This document shows, one piece after another, positions 1 to 6,417 of a stretch of 6,417 bases of DNA (position 1 is its first letter; every line of letters begins with the position of its first letter). The translations under genes were made by a program, and so were the position numbers. The stretch is taken from contig VBFZ01000108.1 in assembly GCA_005880805.1 (NCBI GenBank), forward strand, positions 1-6,417, in the 5' to 3' direction. The notes under the pieces were generated by a model that worked only from the letters and a program-made list of their open reading frames with translations, had not been told where the DNA came from and ran no database searches. Origin of the DNA: Chloroflexota bacterium. GTDB taxonomy: Bacteria > Chloroflexota > Limnocylindria > Limnocylindrales > CSP1-4.

Positions 1-2649
<2,649 letters not shown>

Positions 2650-2655
2650 GAACTG

Positions 2656-2661
2656 CTCCTT
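2656..2661 (-). promoter_or_regulatory. Ribosome binding site of rpoB
   Basis: AAGGAG on the minus strand, six bases (CAGTTC) before the ATG at 2649-2647. This fixes the rpoB start at MLLTAESS. The untranslated stretch just upstream (about 2662-2690) is a pyrimidine-rich tract (CCCTCTCCCTCCTCCCT type) and so should be largely unstructured. Confidence 0.85.
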
Positions 2662-2707
2662 GAGGGAGGAGGGAGAGGGTGTGGGGGGCCGCGCTCACAG
2701 AAGGAGT

Positions 2708-2735
2708 AGGATACCGCGCAATTTCCGATTGTCAA
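2708..2735 (-). promoter_or_regulatory. Sigma70-type promoter in front of rpoB
   Basis: A perfect -35 hexamer TTGACA (2735-2730) is followed by a 16-nt spacer and the -10 hexamer TATCCT (2713-2708, four of six consensus bases). It lies in a locally AT-richer patch and has a T6 run just upstream (2745-2740). The predicted start is near 2700, which leaves a 5' leader of about 50 nt to the rpoB ATG. By inference it lets rpoB (and rpoC, presumably next) be transcribed independently of the ribosomal protein genes upstream. In a genome this GC-rich a chance TTGACA with a spaced -10 is unlikely, but activity is untested. Confidence 0.6.
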
Positions 2736-2870
2736 ACGGAAAAAACCCGTCCGGGCGGTCTCCGAAATCGCGTGCCCGCAAGCTTTGATCGACCCGGTTC
2801 GCCCGGCCGCCCTACCCTCCGTCGACGCAAATTCCCGTTTTATCGGCCGGAGAAATGTTACGGACGGATT

Positions 2871-2890
2871 CGGCGCCGACGAGAGCGCCG
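2871..2890 (-). repeat. Inverted repeat in rplL-rpoB gap
   Basis: CGGCGC (2871-2876) and GCGCCG (2885-2890) form a perfect 6-bp stem with an 8-nt loop. It is short and GC-only, so it could arise by chance in this composition. It is listed because it is one of several hairpins in series in the same gap. Confidence 0.35.
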
Positions 2891-2914
2891 CGGCCGCCGT
2901 CGGAGGCCGCGTCT

Positions 2915-2940
2915 ATCCCGGCGCACGCTCACCCCGGGAT
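2915..2940 (-). repeat. Inverted repeat, 7-bp stem, in rplL-rpoB gap
   Basis: ATCCCGG (2915-2921) and CCGGGAT (2934-2940) form a perfect 7-bp stem with a 12-nt loop. No T-run follows on the transcript, so it is not an intrinsic terminator as it stands. It could be a pause or processing hairpin in the rplL-rpoB transcript. Confidence 0.45.
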
Positions 2941-3017
2941 GAAAAGCAGGGCACGCCGGCCAGGCCAGGTCCGGCCGTCGCAGGTTGTATTGCTGCCACA
3001 ACTATTGGGAACAATCG

Positions 3018-3056
3018 TGCGGGTGGCCACCTCGCGACGGGATGGCCACGGCCGCA
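3018..3056 (-). terminator. Hairpin directly after rplL stop (attenuator or processing site)
   Basis: Transcript bases from 3056 form TGCGG (3056-3052) and GTGGCCA (3049-3043), pairing with TGGCCAC (3029-3023) and CCGCA (3022-3018). That is 12 base pairs in two blocks with a 2-nt bulge and a 13-nt loop, starting at the base after the TAG of rplL. Only a weak T content follows (GATTGTTCCC), so full intrinsic termination is doubtful. A partial attenuator, an RNase III-type site or a 3'-end protector for the rplJL message are all possible. The structure is clear in the sequence; the function is inferred. Confidence 0.55.
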
Positions 3057-3455
3057 CTACTTGATCTCGACCTTGGCCCCTTGCTCTTCCAGAGCGGTCT
3101 TGATCTTTTCGGCCTCCTCCCGGGTGACGCCTTCCTTGACGGGCTTCGGAGCGGCGTCAACGACGTCCTTGGCCTCCTTGAGGCCGAGCCCGGTGAGCTC
3201 GCGGACGACTTTGATCACGGGGATCTTGTTGGGGCCAATCTCGGCCAGCACCGCGCTGAACTCGGTCTGCTCCTCGGCCGGAGCTGCAGCCGCGGCCTCG
3301 GGAGCTGCCGCACCGGCCGGCGCTGCTGCCACCGCGACAGGTGCCGCCGCGGTCACTCCATAGCGCTCCTCGAAGCGCTTGATGAAGTCCGACAGCTCGA
3401 GGACGGTCATCTTGTCGATCGCCTCGAGCAGGTCGTCCTGTGTCTTTACTGCCAT
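3057..3455 (-). CDS. rplL: 50S ribosomal protein L7/L12
   Basis: Flexible stalk protein of the large subunit, bound as dimers to L10, which recruits and activates the translational GTPases (EF-Tu, EF-G, IF2). The 132 residues have the standard three-part build. An N-terminal dimerisation and L10-binding helix pair lies at about 1-33 (DDLLEAIDKMTVLELSDFIKRFEE). An Ala/Pro-rich hinge spans about 35-61. The globular factor-binding domain runs from about 63 to 132, with NKIPVIKVVRELTGLGLKEAKDVVD and a VEIK end. The start is the ATG at 3455-3453, which gives the usual MAVKTQDDLLEAI beginning. A longer in-frame opening from 3509 adds a Pro/His/Arg-rich stretch that is really the untranslated leader. 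It is 84 nt downstream of rplJ and ends in TAG. The hinge is fairly long and Ala-rich, as is common in high-GC bacteria. Confidence 0.98.
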   Translation of the reverse strand: MAVKTQDDLLEAIDKMTVLELSDFIKRFEERYGVTAAAPVAVAAAPAGAAAPEAAAAAPAEEQTEFSAVLAEIGPNKIPVIKVVRELTGLGLKEAKDVVDAAPKPVKEGVTREEAEKIKTALEEQGAKVEIK

Positions 3456-3462
3456 TCCTGGT

Positions 3463-3468
3463 CTCCTT
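3463..3468 (-). promoter_or_regulatory. Ribosome binding site deciding the rplL start
   Basis: AAGGAG (part of AAAAGGAG) on the minus strand, seven bases before ATG 3455-3453. It rules out the longer in-frame start at 3509. Strong initiation fits the known need for about four L12 copies per L10. Confidence 0.85.
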
Positions 3469-3513
3469 TTCTTCGCGTTGTGTCTGTGCTGAGGTGGTGG
3501 CGGTGTCAATCGG

Positions 3514-3534
3514 TGGGCCTCGGATGAGGGCCCA
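3514..3534 (-). repeat. Hairpin between rplJ and rplL
   Basis: TGGGCC (3534-3529 on the transcript) pairs with GGCCCA (3519-3514): a perfect 6-bp stem with a 9-nt loop, beginning 5 nt after the rplJ TAA. No T-run follows, so it is not a terminator. It may separate translation of rplJ from the strong rplL start or protect an mRNA end. Confidence 0.4.
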
Positions 3535-3539
3535 ACCGG

Positions 3540-4076
3540 TTACGCCCTCTGTTCGGCCTCGCTGGCTTTCCGCTCGGCGAGTTGCGCGAGCATCGAGCCG
3601 AGGTTCCGGAGGTTCGCGGTCAGGAGCCCGCCGAGGTTGGCGACGGGTGCCTGCATCGCGCCGCCCAGCCTCGCCAGGAGCACCTCGCGCGCGGGCAGGG
3701 CTGCGAGCCTCGTCACGCCGTCCGCGTCGATCGCCCGGTTGCCCAGCAGCGCGCCGGTGATTCGCACCACGCGGTACGGTCGCGTTGCGTCGAGGACCGC
3801 CTTCGCGGTCTGCGCTGGATCGCCCTTGCCGAAGGCGATCGCCGTTGGTCCTTCGAGCATCGGCGCCAGCGCCTCGGCGTCGGTGTCGCGCGCGGCGATC
3901 TTGAGCAGCCGGTTTTTCACGATCCGGTAGCGGATGTCCTGCCTGCGCAGGGCACGCCGGACTTCGGCGAGCTCGGTCACGGTGAGGCCGCGATATTCGG
4001 AAACGACGAGCGTCGAGCTGTCGGCGAGCTCAGCTCGCAGCTCCTCGACGGTCTCCCGTTTGGCCTCAGTCGGCAT
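3540..4076 (-). CDS. rplJ: 50S ribosomal protein L10
   Basis: Base of the L7/L12 stalk. It binds 23S rRNA near the GTPase centre together with L11 and carries the L12 dimers; in many bacteria the L10-L12 complex also represses its own mRNA. The 178 residues are the family's normal length. An N-terminal rRNA-binding domain has SEYRGLTVTEL (26-36), RYRIVKNRLLKIA (49-61) and GPTAIAFGKGDP (76-87). Then come ITGALLGNRAID (106-117) and LPAREVLLARLGGAMQAPVANL (127-148), followed by the C-terminal L12-binding helix at about 152-178. Start ATG 4076-4074 has a perfect AGGAGG six bases ahead; the stop is TAA. It lies 309 nt downstream of rplA behind a structured leader, so it may be controlled separately from rplKA. 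Nothing is missing from the protein. Confidence 0.98.
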   Translation of the reverse strand: MPTEAKRETVEELRAELADSSTLVVSEYRGLTVTELAEVRRALRRQDIRYRIVKNRLLKIAARDTDAEALAPMLEGPTAIAFGKGDPAQTAKAVLDATRPYRVVRITGALLGNRAIDADGVTRLAALPAREVLLARLGGAMQAPVANLGGLLTANLRNLGSMLAQLAERKASEAEQRA

Positions 4077-4082
4077 TCTCTG

Positions 4083-4088
4083 CCTCCT
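4083..4088 (-). promoter_or_regulatory. Ribosome binding site of rplJ
   Basis: A perfect AGGAGG six bases (CAGAGA) before ATG 4076-4074. It is only 6 nt downstream of a GC-only hairpin (4111-4095), so access to this site could depend on upstream RNA folding. Confidence 0.85.
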
Positions 4089-4094
4089 GGTTGA

Positions 4095-4111
4095 GCGCGC
4101 GGCCGGCGCGC
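4095..4111 (-). repeat. GC-only hairpin just upstream of the rplJ ribosome site
   Basis: GCGCGC (4095-4100) and GCGCGC (4106-4111) can pair over a 5-nt loop. Being alternating GC, the arms are also self-complementary, so other registers are possible. Its position 6 nt before AGGAGG makes a role in rplJ translation possible but unproven. Confidence 0.35.
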
Positions 4112-4142
4112 GGCGGTGGGTGCCTGGCCGTGGAGACCAGAA

Positions 4143-4173
4143 CGCCCCTGCGACGGTCCGTTCCGCAGGGGCG
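4143..4173 (-). terminator. Perfect 10-bp stem in the rplJ leader (attenuator hairpin)
   Basis: CGCCCCTGCG and CGCAGGGGCG (arms at 4173-4164 and 4152-4143 on the transcript) form a perfect 10-bp stem over an 11-nt loop that can itself close ACG/CGT. The following transcript is TTCTGGTCT, U-enriched but not a clean U-run, so it is a weak terminator or pause at best. Its upstream arm overlaps the pairing partner of the preceding L10-leader-like structure, so the two folds exclude each other. Confidence 0.6.
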
Positions 4174-4211
4174 CAGCCACCAGGAGGTGGAAAAGCGCCG
4201 GTCTGCCTCGG
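4158..4211 (-). promoter_or_regulatory. Candidate L10 leader: L10(L12)4-binding autoregulatory RNA
   Basis: In the leader of rplJ the transcript can form one long interrupted hairpin. From outside in: CCG (4211-4209) with CGG (4160-4158); an AG/GGAA internal loop; GCAG (4206-4203) with CTGC (4168-4165); an asymmetric 3:1 internal loop; GGCGC (4199-4195) with GCGCC (4174-4170); a UUUU/CU loop; CCACC (4190-4186) with GGTGG (4181-4177); and a 4-nt loop. Known L10 leaders sit in this position, have short helices broken by a kink-turn-like asymmetric loop, and compete with a downstream terminator stem, as this one does with 4173-4143. Structure and place are seen; the identity is inferred and no covariation was checked. 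It is not a transcript with its own promoter as far as I can see. Confidence 0.55.
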
Positions 4212-4230
4212 CGTGCCGACCCTCGTCCCT

Positions 4231-4246
4231 GGCGCTGCGAAGCGCC
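4231..4246 (-). repeat. Small hairpin in the rplA-rplJ gap
   Basis: GGCGCT and AGCGCC make a perfect 6-bp stem with a 4-nt loop (TCGC on the transcript). No T-run follows. The rest of the 309-nt gap upstream of it (about 4250-4385) shows no gene, no convincing promoter and no clear terminator after rplA. Confidence 0.35.
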
Positions 4247-4385
4247 GATCCGGTCCGGTCGATCAAGCCCCTTCCGAAAGCCCGCTGGCTCCCGGGTTCG
4301 AGGCGCATGCTGTCTCGGGCGGTCCGTCGATCTTCAGTTCAGGTGACGCGGCCAGGGCCCGCCACCGTGTTGACTCCGCGGCCGC

Positions 4386-5090
4386 TCAGGCCGCCGCGGC
4401 GAGGACGGCCGGCACGTCGACCCGGATACCCGGGCCCATCGTGCTGGCGATCGTGAGTCCCTTGAGGTACTGCCCCTTCGCGCCCGTCGGTCTCGCGCGG
4501 TTCACGGCGTCGAGCAGTGTCGTCAGGTTCTCGAGAAGGGCCTCCGCCTCGAAGCTCGCCTTCCCGAAGGAGGTGTGGATGATAGCGCCCTTGTCGACCT
4601 TGAACTCCACGCGACCGGCCTTCACCTCGCGCAGGGCGCGTTCGATGTCGAACGTGATCGTTCCCGACTTTGGATTGGGCATCAGCCCGCGGCGGCCCAG
4701 GATCTTGCCGAGCCGCCCGACCATGCCCATCGTGTCCGGGGTGGCGAGCGCCACGTCAAATTCCAGCCAGCCGGCCTCGATCTTCTTCACGAGGTCCTCG
4801 GCACCCACCTCGTCGGCCCCGCCGCGGAGCGCCTCCTGTGCCTTCTCGCCCTGGGCGAAGACGGCCACCCTGACCACCTTGCCCGTTCCATGCGGCAGAA
4901 CGACGGTGCCGCGAACCATCTGGTCCGCGTGGCGTGGATCCACGCCGAGCCGGATGTGCGCCTCGATCGTGGGGTCGAAGTTGACGGTGCTCGTCTCCTT
5001 GACGAGCGTTACGGCCTCCCGGGGCTCGTAGAGCCGGGTGCGATCAACCAGCTTCGTGGCTTCCTGATACTTCTTGCCGTGATTGGGCAC
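4386..5090 (-). CDS. rplA: 50S ribosomal protein L1
   Basis: Protein of the L1 stalk at the E site, which helps move deacylated tRNA out of the ribosome; in many bacteria it also represses its own mRNA by binding a 23S-like hairpin. The 234 residues match the family length. Signatures: RGTVVLPHGTGK (60-71) at the start of the inserted domain, the hallmark KILGRRGLMPNPKSGT (129-144), and the C-terminal STMGPGIRVD (216-225). The N-terminus MPNHGKKYQEA with VDR(T)RLY is standard. The start codon is GTG at 5090-5088, with AGGAGG eight bases upstream (5104-5099); the stop is TGA. It is 67 nt from rplK, so surely co-transcribed with it. Confidence 0.98.
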   Translation of the reverse strand: MPNHGKKYQEATKLVDRTRLYEPREAVTLVKETSTVNFDPTIEAHIRLGVDPRHADQMVRGTVVLPHGTGKVVRVAVFAQGEKAQEALRGGADEVGAEDLVKKIEAGWLEFDVALATPDTMGMVGRLGKILGRRGLMPNPKSGTITFDIERALREVKAGRVEFKVDKGAIIHTSFGKASFEAEALLENLTTLLDAVNRARPTGAKGQYLKGLTIASTMGPGIRVDVPAVLAAAA

Positions 5091-5098
5091 TGTCCGTT

Positions 5099-5104
5099 CC
5101 TCCT
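5099..5104 (-). promoter_or_regulatory. Ribosome binding site supporting the GTG start of rplA
   Basis: A perfect AGGAGG with an 8-nt spacer to GTG 5090-5088. It begins 3 nt after a small hairpin (5123-5108), which could affect access. Confidence 0.8.
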
Positions 5105-5107
5105 GAC

Positions 5108-5123
5108 GAGCGGCGTTCCGCTC
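5108..5123 (-). repeat. Hairpin in the rplK-rplA gap
   Basis: GAGCGG and CCGCTC form a perfect 6-bp stem around a 4-nt loop (AACG on the transcript), ending 3 nt before the rplA ribosome site. It could be part of an L1 control site, but I cannot match it to the known L1-binding consensus, so this is only a structural note. Confidence 0.4.
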
Positions 5124-5147
5124 TCCCCCTGGCGCGGGGTCCCGAGA

Positions 5148-5166
5148 TCAGCCGACGTCAGCCGAC
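5148..5166 (-). repeat. Tandem 9-bp repeat spanning the rplK stop codon
   Basis: GTCGGCTGA occurs twice with a 10-bp period on the minus strand (5166-5158 and 5156-5148). The first copy is the last two codons and TGA stop of rplK; the second is just downstream in the next frame. It looks like a small local duplication. Confidence 0.6.
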
Positions 5167-5583
5167 AACTTCTATTCCCATACTGCGGGCCGTCCCCTCC
5201 ACCTGGCGCATCGCGCCTTCCAGATCGTTGGCGTTCAGGTCGGCCAACTTGATCGTGGCGATCTCGCGCACCTGATCGCGGGTCACCCGACCGACGACCT
5301 CCCGCTTGGGGGTGGAAGACCCCAGTTCGACCCCGGCCGCCTTGCGCAGCAGGTCGCCGGCGGGCGGCGTCCGGAGCACGAAGGTGAACGAGCGGTCCTC
5401 GAAGACCGTGACCTGGGCCGGGATGATCTGCCCGACCTTGTCGGCCGTCTTCTCGTTGTAGGTCTTCGTGAACTCGACCAGGTTGATGCCATGCGGGCCG
5501 AGCACGGTCCCGACCGGGGGCGCGGGTGTCGCCTTGCCGGCCGGCAGCTGGAGAGTCACGACGGTTCGGATCTTCTTGGCCAC
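5158..5583 (-). CDS. rplK: 50S ribosomal protein L11
   Basis: Binds the 23S GTPase-associated region next to the L10-L12 stalk and takes part in factor turnover, in stringent-response signalling through RelA, and in thiopeptide sensitivity. The 141 residues are typical. The N-terminal domain holds the proline-rich PAPPVG (20-25) and LGPHGINLVEFTKTYNEKT (28-46). The C-terminal RNA-binding domain has KAAGVELGSSTP (81-92), DLNANDLEGAMRQVEGTARSMGIEVVG (115-141). Residue 30 is Pro in 'LGPHG', where many bacteria have Gln ('LGQ'). The start is GTG at 5583-5581, fixed by the consensus MAKKI N-terminus. The nearest Shine-Dalgarno, AAAGGA (5601-5596), is 12 nt away, longer than ideal. It ends in TGA and lies 35 nt after nusG. 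Confidence 0.98.
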   Translation of the reverse strand: MAKKIRTVVTLQLPAGKATPAPPVGTVLGPHGINLVEFTKTYNEKTADKVGQIIPAQVTVFEDRSFTFVLRTPPAGDLLRKAAGVELGSSTPKREVVGRVTRDQVREIATIKLADLNANDLEGAMRQVEGTARSMGIEVVG

Positions 5584-5618
5584 GGGCGATGAGGGTCCTT
5601 TCTGGTTCGGTCAGCCGG

Positions 5619-6200
5619 CTACAGCTTTTCCACTTGCAGGAAGTCGAGCTCCACCGGCGTCTCGCGACCGAAGATGCTAACCAGCACCTTGACCTTGTTG
5701 CGCTCGGGATTGACCTCGTCGACCGTCCCGATGAACTCCGCGAACGGCCCATCCGTCACCCGGACGCTCTGGCCCTTCTGGAAGGCCACGCGGTACTTCG
5801 GCGTCTCGACCCCCATCTGGCGGAGGATCTGCTTGACCTCGTGCTCGTCGAGCGGGATCGGCTCGCTGCGCACGCCCGGGATGTTGGCGCCGCCGACGAA
5901 GCTGGTGACGCCGGGGGTGTTGCGGACGACGAACCAGCTGTCGGGGTCCAGGATCATCTCGACCAGGACGTAGCCCGGATAGACCTTCTTCTGGACGGTA
6001 TGGCGCTGGCCCTGCCGGATCTCGATCTCGTCTTCCATCGGCACGAGGACCTGGAAGATCTTGTCCGCCATGCCCATCGACTCGATGCGATGCTCGAGGT
6101 TCGCCTTGACCTTGTTCTCGTAGCTCGAGTACGTGCGGTTCACGTACCAGCGCTTCTCGGGTGTTCGGGTTGTCTCGGTGGTGGTCTCAGTCATCATCAT
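5619..6200 (-). CDS. nusG: Transcription termination/antitermination factor NusG
   Basis: Binds the RNA polymerase clamp through its N-terminal domain and Rho or ribosomal S10 through its KOW domain. The NGN domain spans about 17-125: RWYVNRTYSSYENKVKANL, the KKVYPGYVLVEM core at 71-82, and RNTPGVTSFVGG at 93-104. The KOW domain spans about 143-193: GQSVRVTDGPFAEFIGTVDEVN then VLVSIFGRETPVELDFLQVEKL. Length (191-193 aa) is normal. The start has three ATGs in a row (6200-6192). The only Shine-Dalgarno-like bases (TAGG, inside the secE stop) sit about 8 nt from the third ATG but only 2 nt from the first, so the third may be used, giving a 191-aa protein. The gap to secE is 3 nt, pointing to translational coupling. 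Stop TAG. Confidence 0.97.
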   Translation of the reverse strand: MMMTETTTETTRTPEKRWYVNRTYSSYENKVKANLEHRIESMGMADKIFQVLVPMEDEIEIRQGQRHTVQKKVYPGYVLVEMILDPDSWFVVRNTPGVTSFVGGANIPGVRSEPIPLDEHEVKQILRQMGVETPKYRVAFQKGQSVRVTDGPFAEFIGTVDEVNPERNKVKVLVSIFGRETPVELDFLQVEKL

Positions 6201-6203
6201 TGC

Positions 6204-6386
6204 CTAACGTGGGATGAGGGCGACGGCGCGCAGGAAGATCACGTCGAAGACGGTGATGTAGAGACCCACGGCGATGCTGACCGTGAAGACGAGCACCGTC
6301 AGGTTGCGGGTCTGCGCCGGCGTTGGCCAGGACACCTTCTTCAGTTCGGACCACGCCTCGTCGATGAAGCGCCGGAATCGATTCAC
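6204..6386 (-). CDS. secE: Preprotein translocase subunit SecE
   Basis: Small essential clamp of the SecYEG channel in the cytoplasmic membrane. The 60 residues are the minimal single-span form. An amphipathic N-terminal helix (RFIDEAWSELKKV, 6-18) is followed by the conserved VSWPT (18-22) that packs against SecY, and one membrane segment at about 31-55 (LVFTVSIAVGLYITVFDVIFL), then a short IPR tail. The start is GTG at 6386-6384; in-frame TGA lies five codons upstream, so no longer start exists. The purine-rich GAAAGAAGAA just upstream is a weak ribosome site. Stop TAG; nusG follows after 3 nt, the usual secE-nusG pairing. Confidence 0.94.
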   Translation of the reverse strand: MNRFRRFIDEAWSELKKVSWPTPAQTRNLTVLVFTVSIAVGLYITVFDVIFLRAVALIPR

Positions 6387-6417
6387 TGAGTCGTTCTTCT
6401 TTCAACTACGTTCGCTG
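6387..6417 (-). other. Unassigned right edge upstream of secE
   Basis: 31 nt precede secE. In many bacteria rpmG and a tRNA-Trp gene lie here, but no frame in this stub shows a recognisable L33 C-terminus and there is no tRNA 3' end. The promoter of the secE transcript must lie outside the window. Confidence 0.5.

Larger units (their letters stand above)
2650..3056 (-). other. rplL-rpoB intergenic region, 407 nt, non-coding
   Basis: No convincing gene on either strand; the open frames here have no recognisable protein or ribosome site. In transcription order it holds a strong hairpin right after the rplL stop (3056-3018), an AT-richer island (about 3017-2985), a GC hairpin with two CCAGG units (2975-2955), two more inverted repeats (2940-2915 and 2890-2871), a T6 run (2745-2740), the promoter at 2735-2708 and the rpoB leader. 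In E. coli the equivalent gap carries a partial attenuator and an RNase III cleavage site that set the ratio of ribosomal protein to polymerase synthesis. A similar role here is inferred from position and structure only. Confidence 0.7.

Noticed and set aside
2740..2760. Intrinsic terminator (CCCGGACGGG followed by T6) upstream of the rpoB promoter
   Set aside because: The possible stem is only about 4 bp with either a 2-nt or a poorly paired loop, too weak to call. It is noted only as context for the promoter.
2785..3363. Plus-strand frame covering the rplL-rpoB gap and part of rplL
   Set aside because: Its C-terminal half is the antisense of the L12 Ala-rich hinge, and the gap part has no recognisable protein or ribosome site.
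3485..3512. TTGACA-like hexamer (ATTGACAC) before rplL as a promoter
   Set aside because: No acceptable -10 hexamer lies at 15-19 nt downstream on the minus strand.
3934..5031. Plus-strand open frame (365 codons) opposite rplJ-rplA
   Set aside because: It crosses two real ribosomal protein genes and a structured leader, and the translation is Ser/Arg/Pro-rich noise.

Overview
The window is a high-GC (roughly two-thirds G+C by eye) bacterial chromosomal segment. It carries the classic transcription/translation cluster secE-nusG-rplK-rplA-rplJ-rplL-rpoB, entirely on the minus strand, so transcription runs from the right edge to the left. Protein wording, such as RpoB 'PNALINIRPVVAAMKEFFGGSQLSQFMDQTNPL' style segments and the L11 C-terminus ending in RSMGIEVVG, looks closer to Chloroflexota than to Actinobacteria. 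That placement is an impression from memory and was not tested by tree or search.

Layout in transcription order: a 31-nt unassigned edge (6417-6387); secE (6386-6204), the SecYEG translocon subunit; nusG (6200-5619), 3 nt after secE; rplK/L11 (5583-5158); rplA/L1 (5090-4386); a 309-nt leader with strong RNA structure; rplJ/L10 (4076-3540); rplL/L7-L12 (3455-3057); a 407-nt intergenic region with several inverted repeats and a good sigma70-type promoter; and rpoB (2649 to beyond position 1), cut by the window edge. The genes work together as in other bacteria. L11, L1, L10 and L12 build the ribosomal stalks, NusG couples RNA polymerase to the ribosome or Rho, RpoB is the catalytic beta subunit, and SecE anchors the export channel.

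Two things stand out. First, rpoB is out of frame with itself at about position 1447. Relative to the near-invariant family sequence, about 25 nt are missing from the second half of the rifampicin-resistance-determining region, after which the normal beta sequence resumes in another frame for about 480 codons. In an essential gene this most likely means an assembly or consensus error. Second, the rplJ leader can fold into two mutually exclusive structures that compete for the same segment. One is an elaborate L10-leader-like interrupted hairpin, the other a perfect 10-bp stem, which is the expected layout of L10 autoregulation by attenuation.

I see no mobile element, CRISPR array, RNA gene or previously unknown system. 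Apart from the rpoB lesion and the regulatory structures, this is an ordinary core-genome region.
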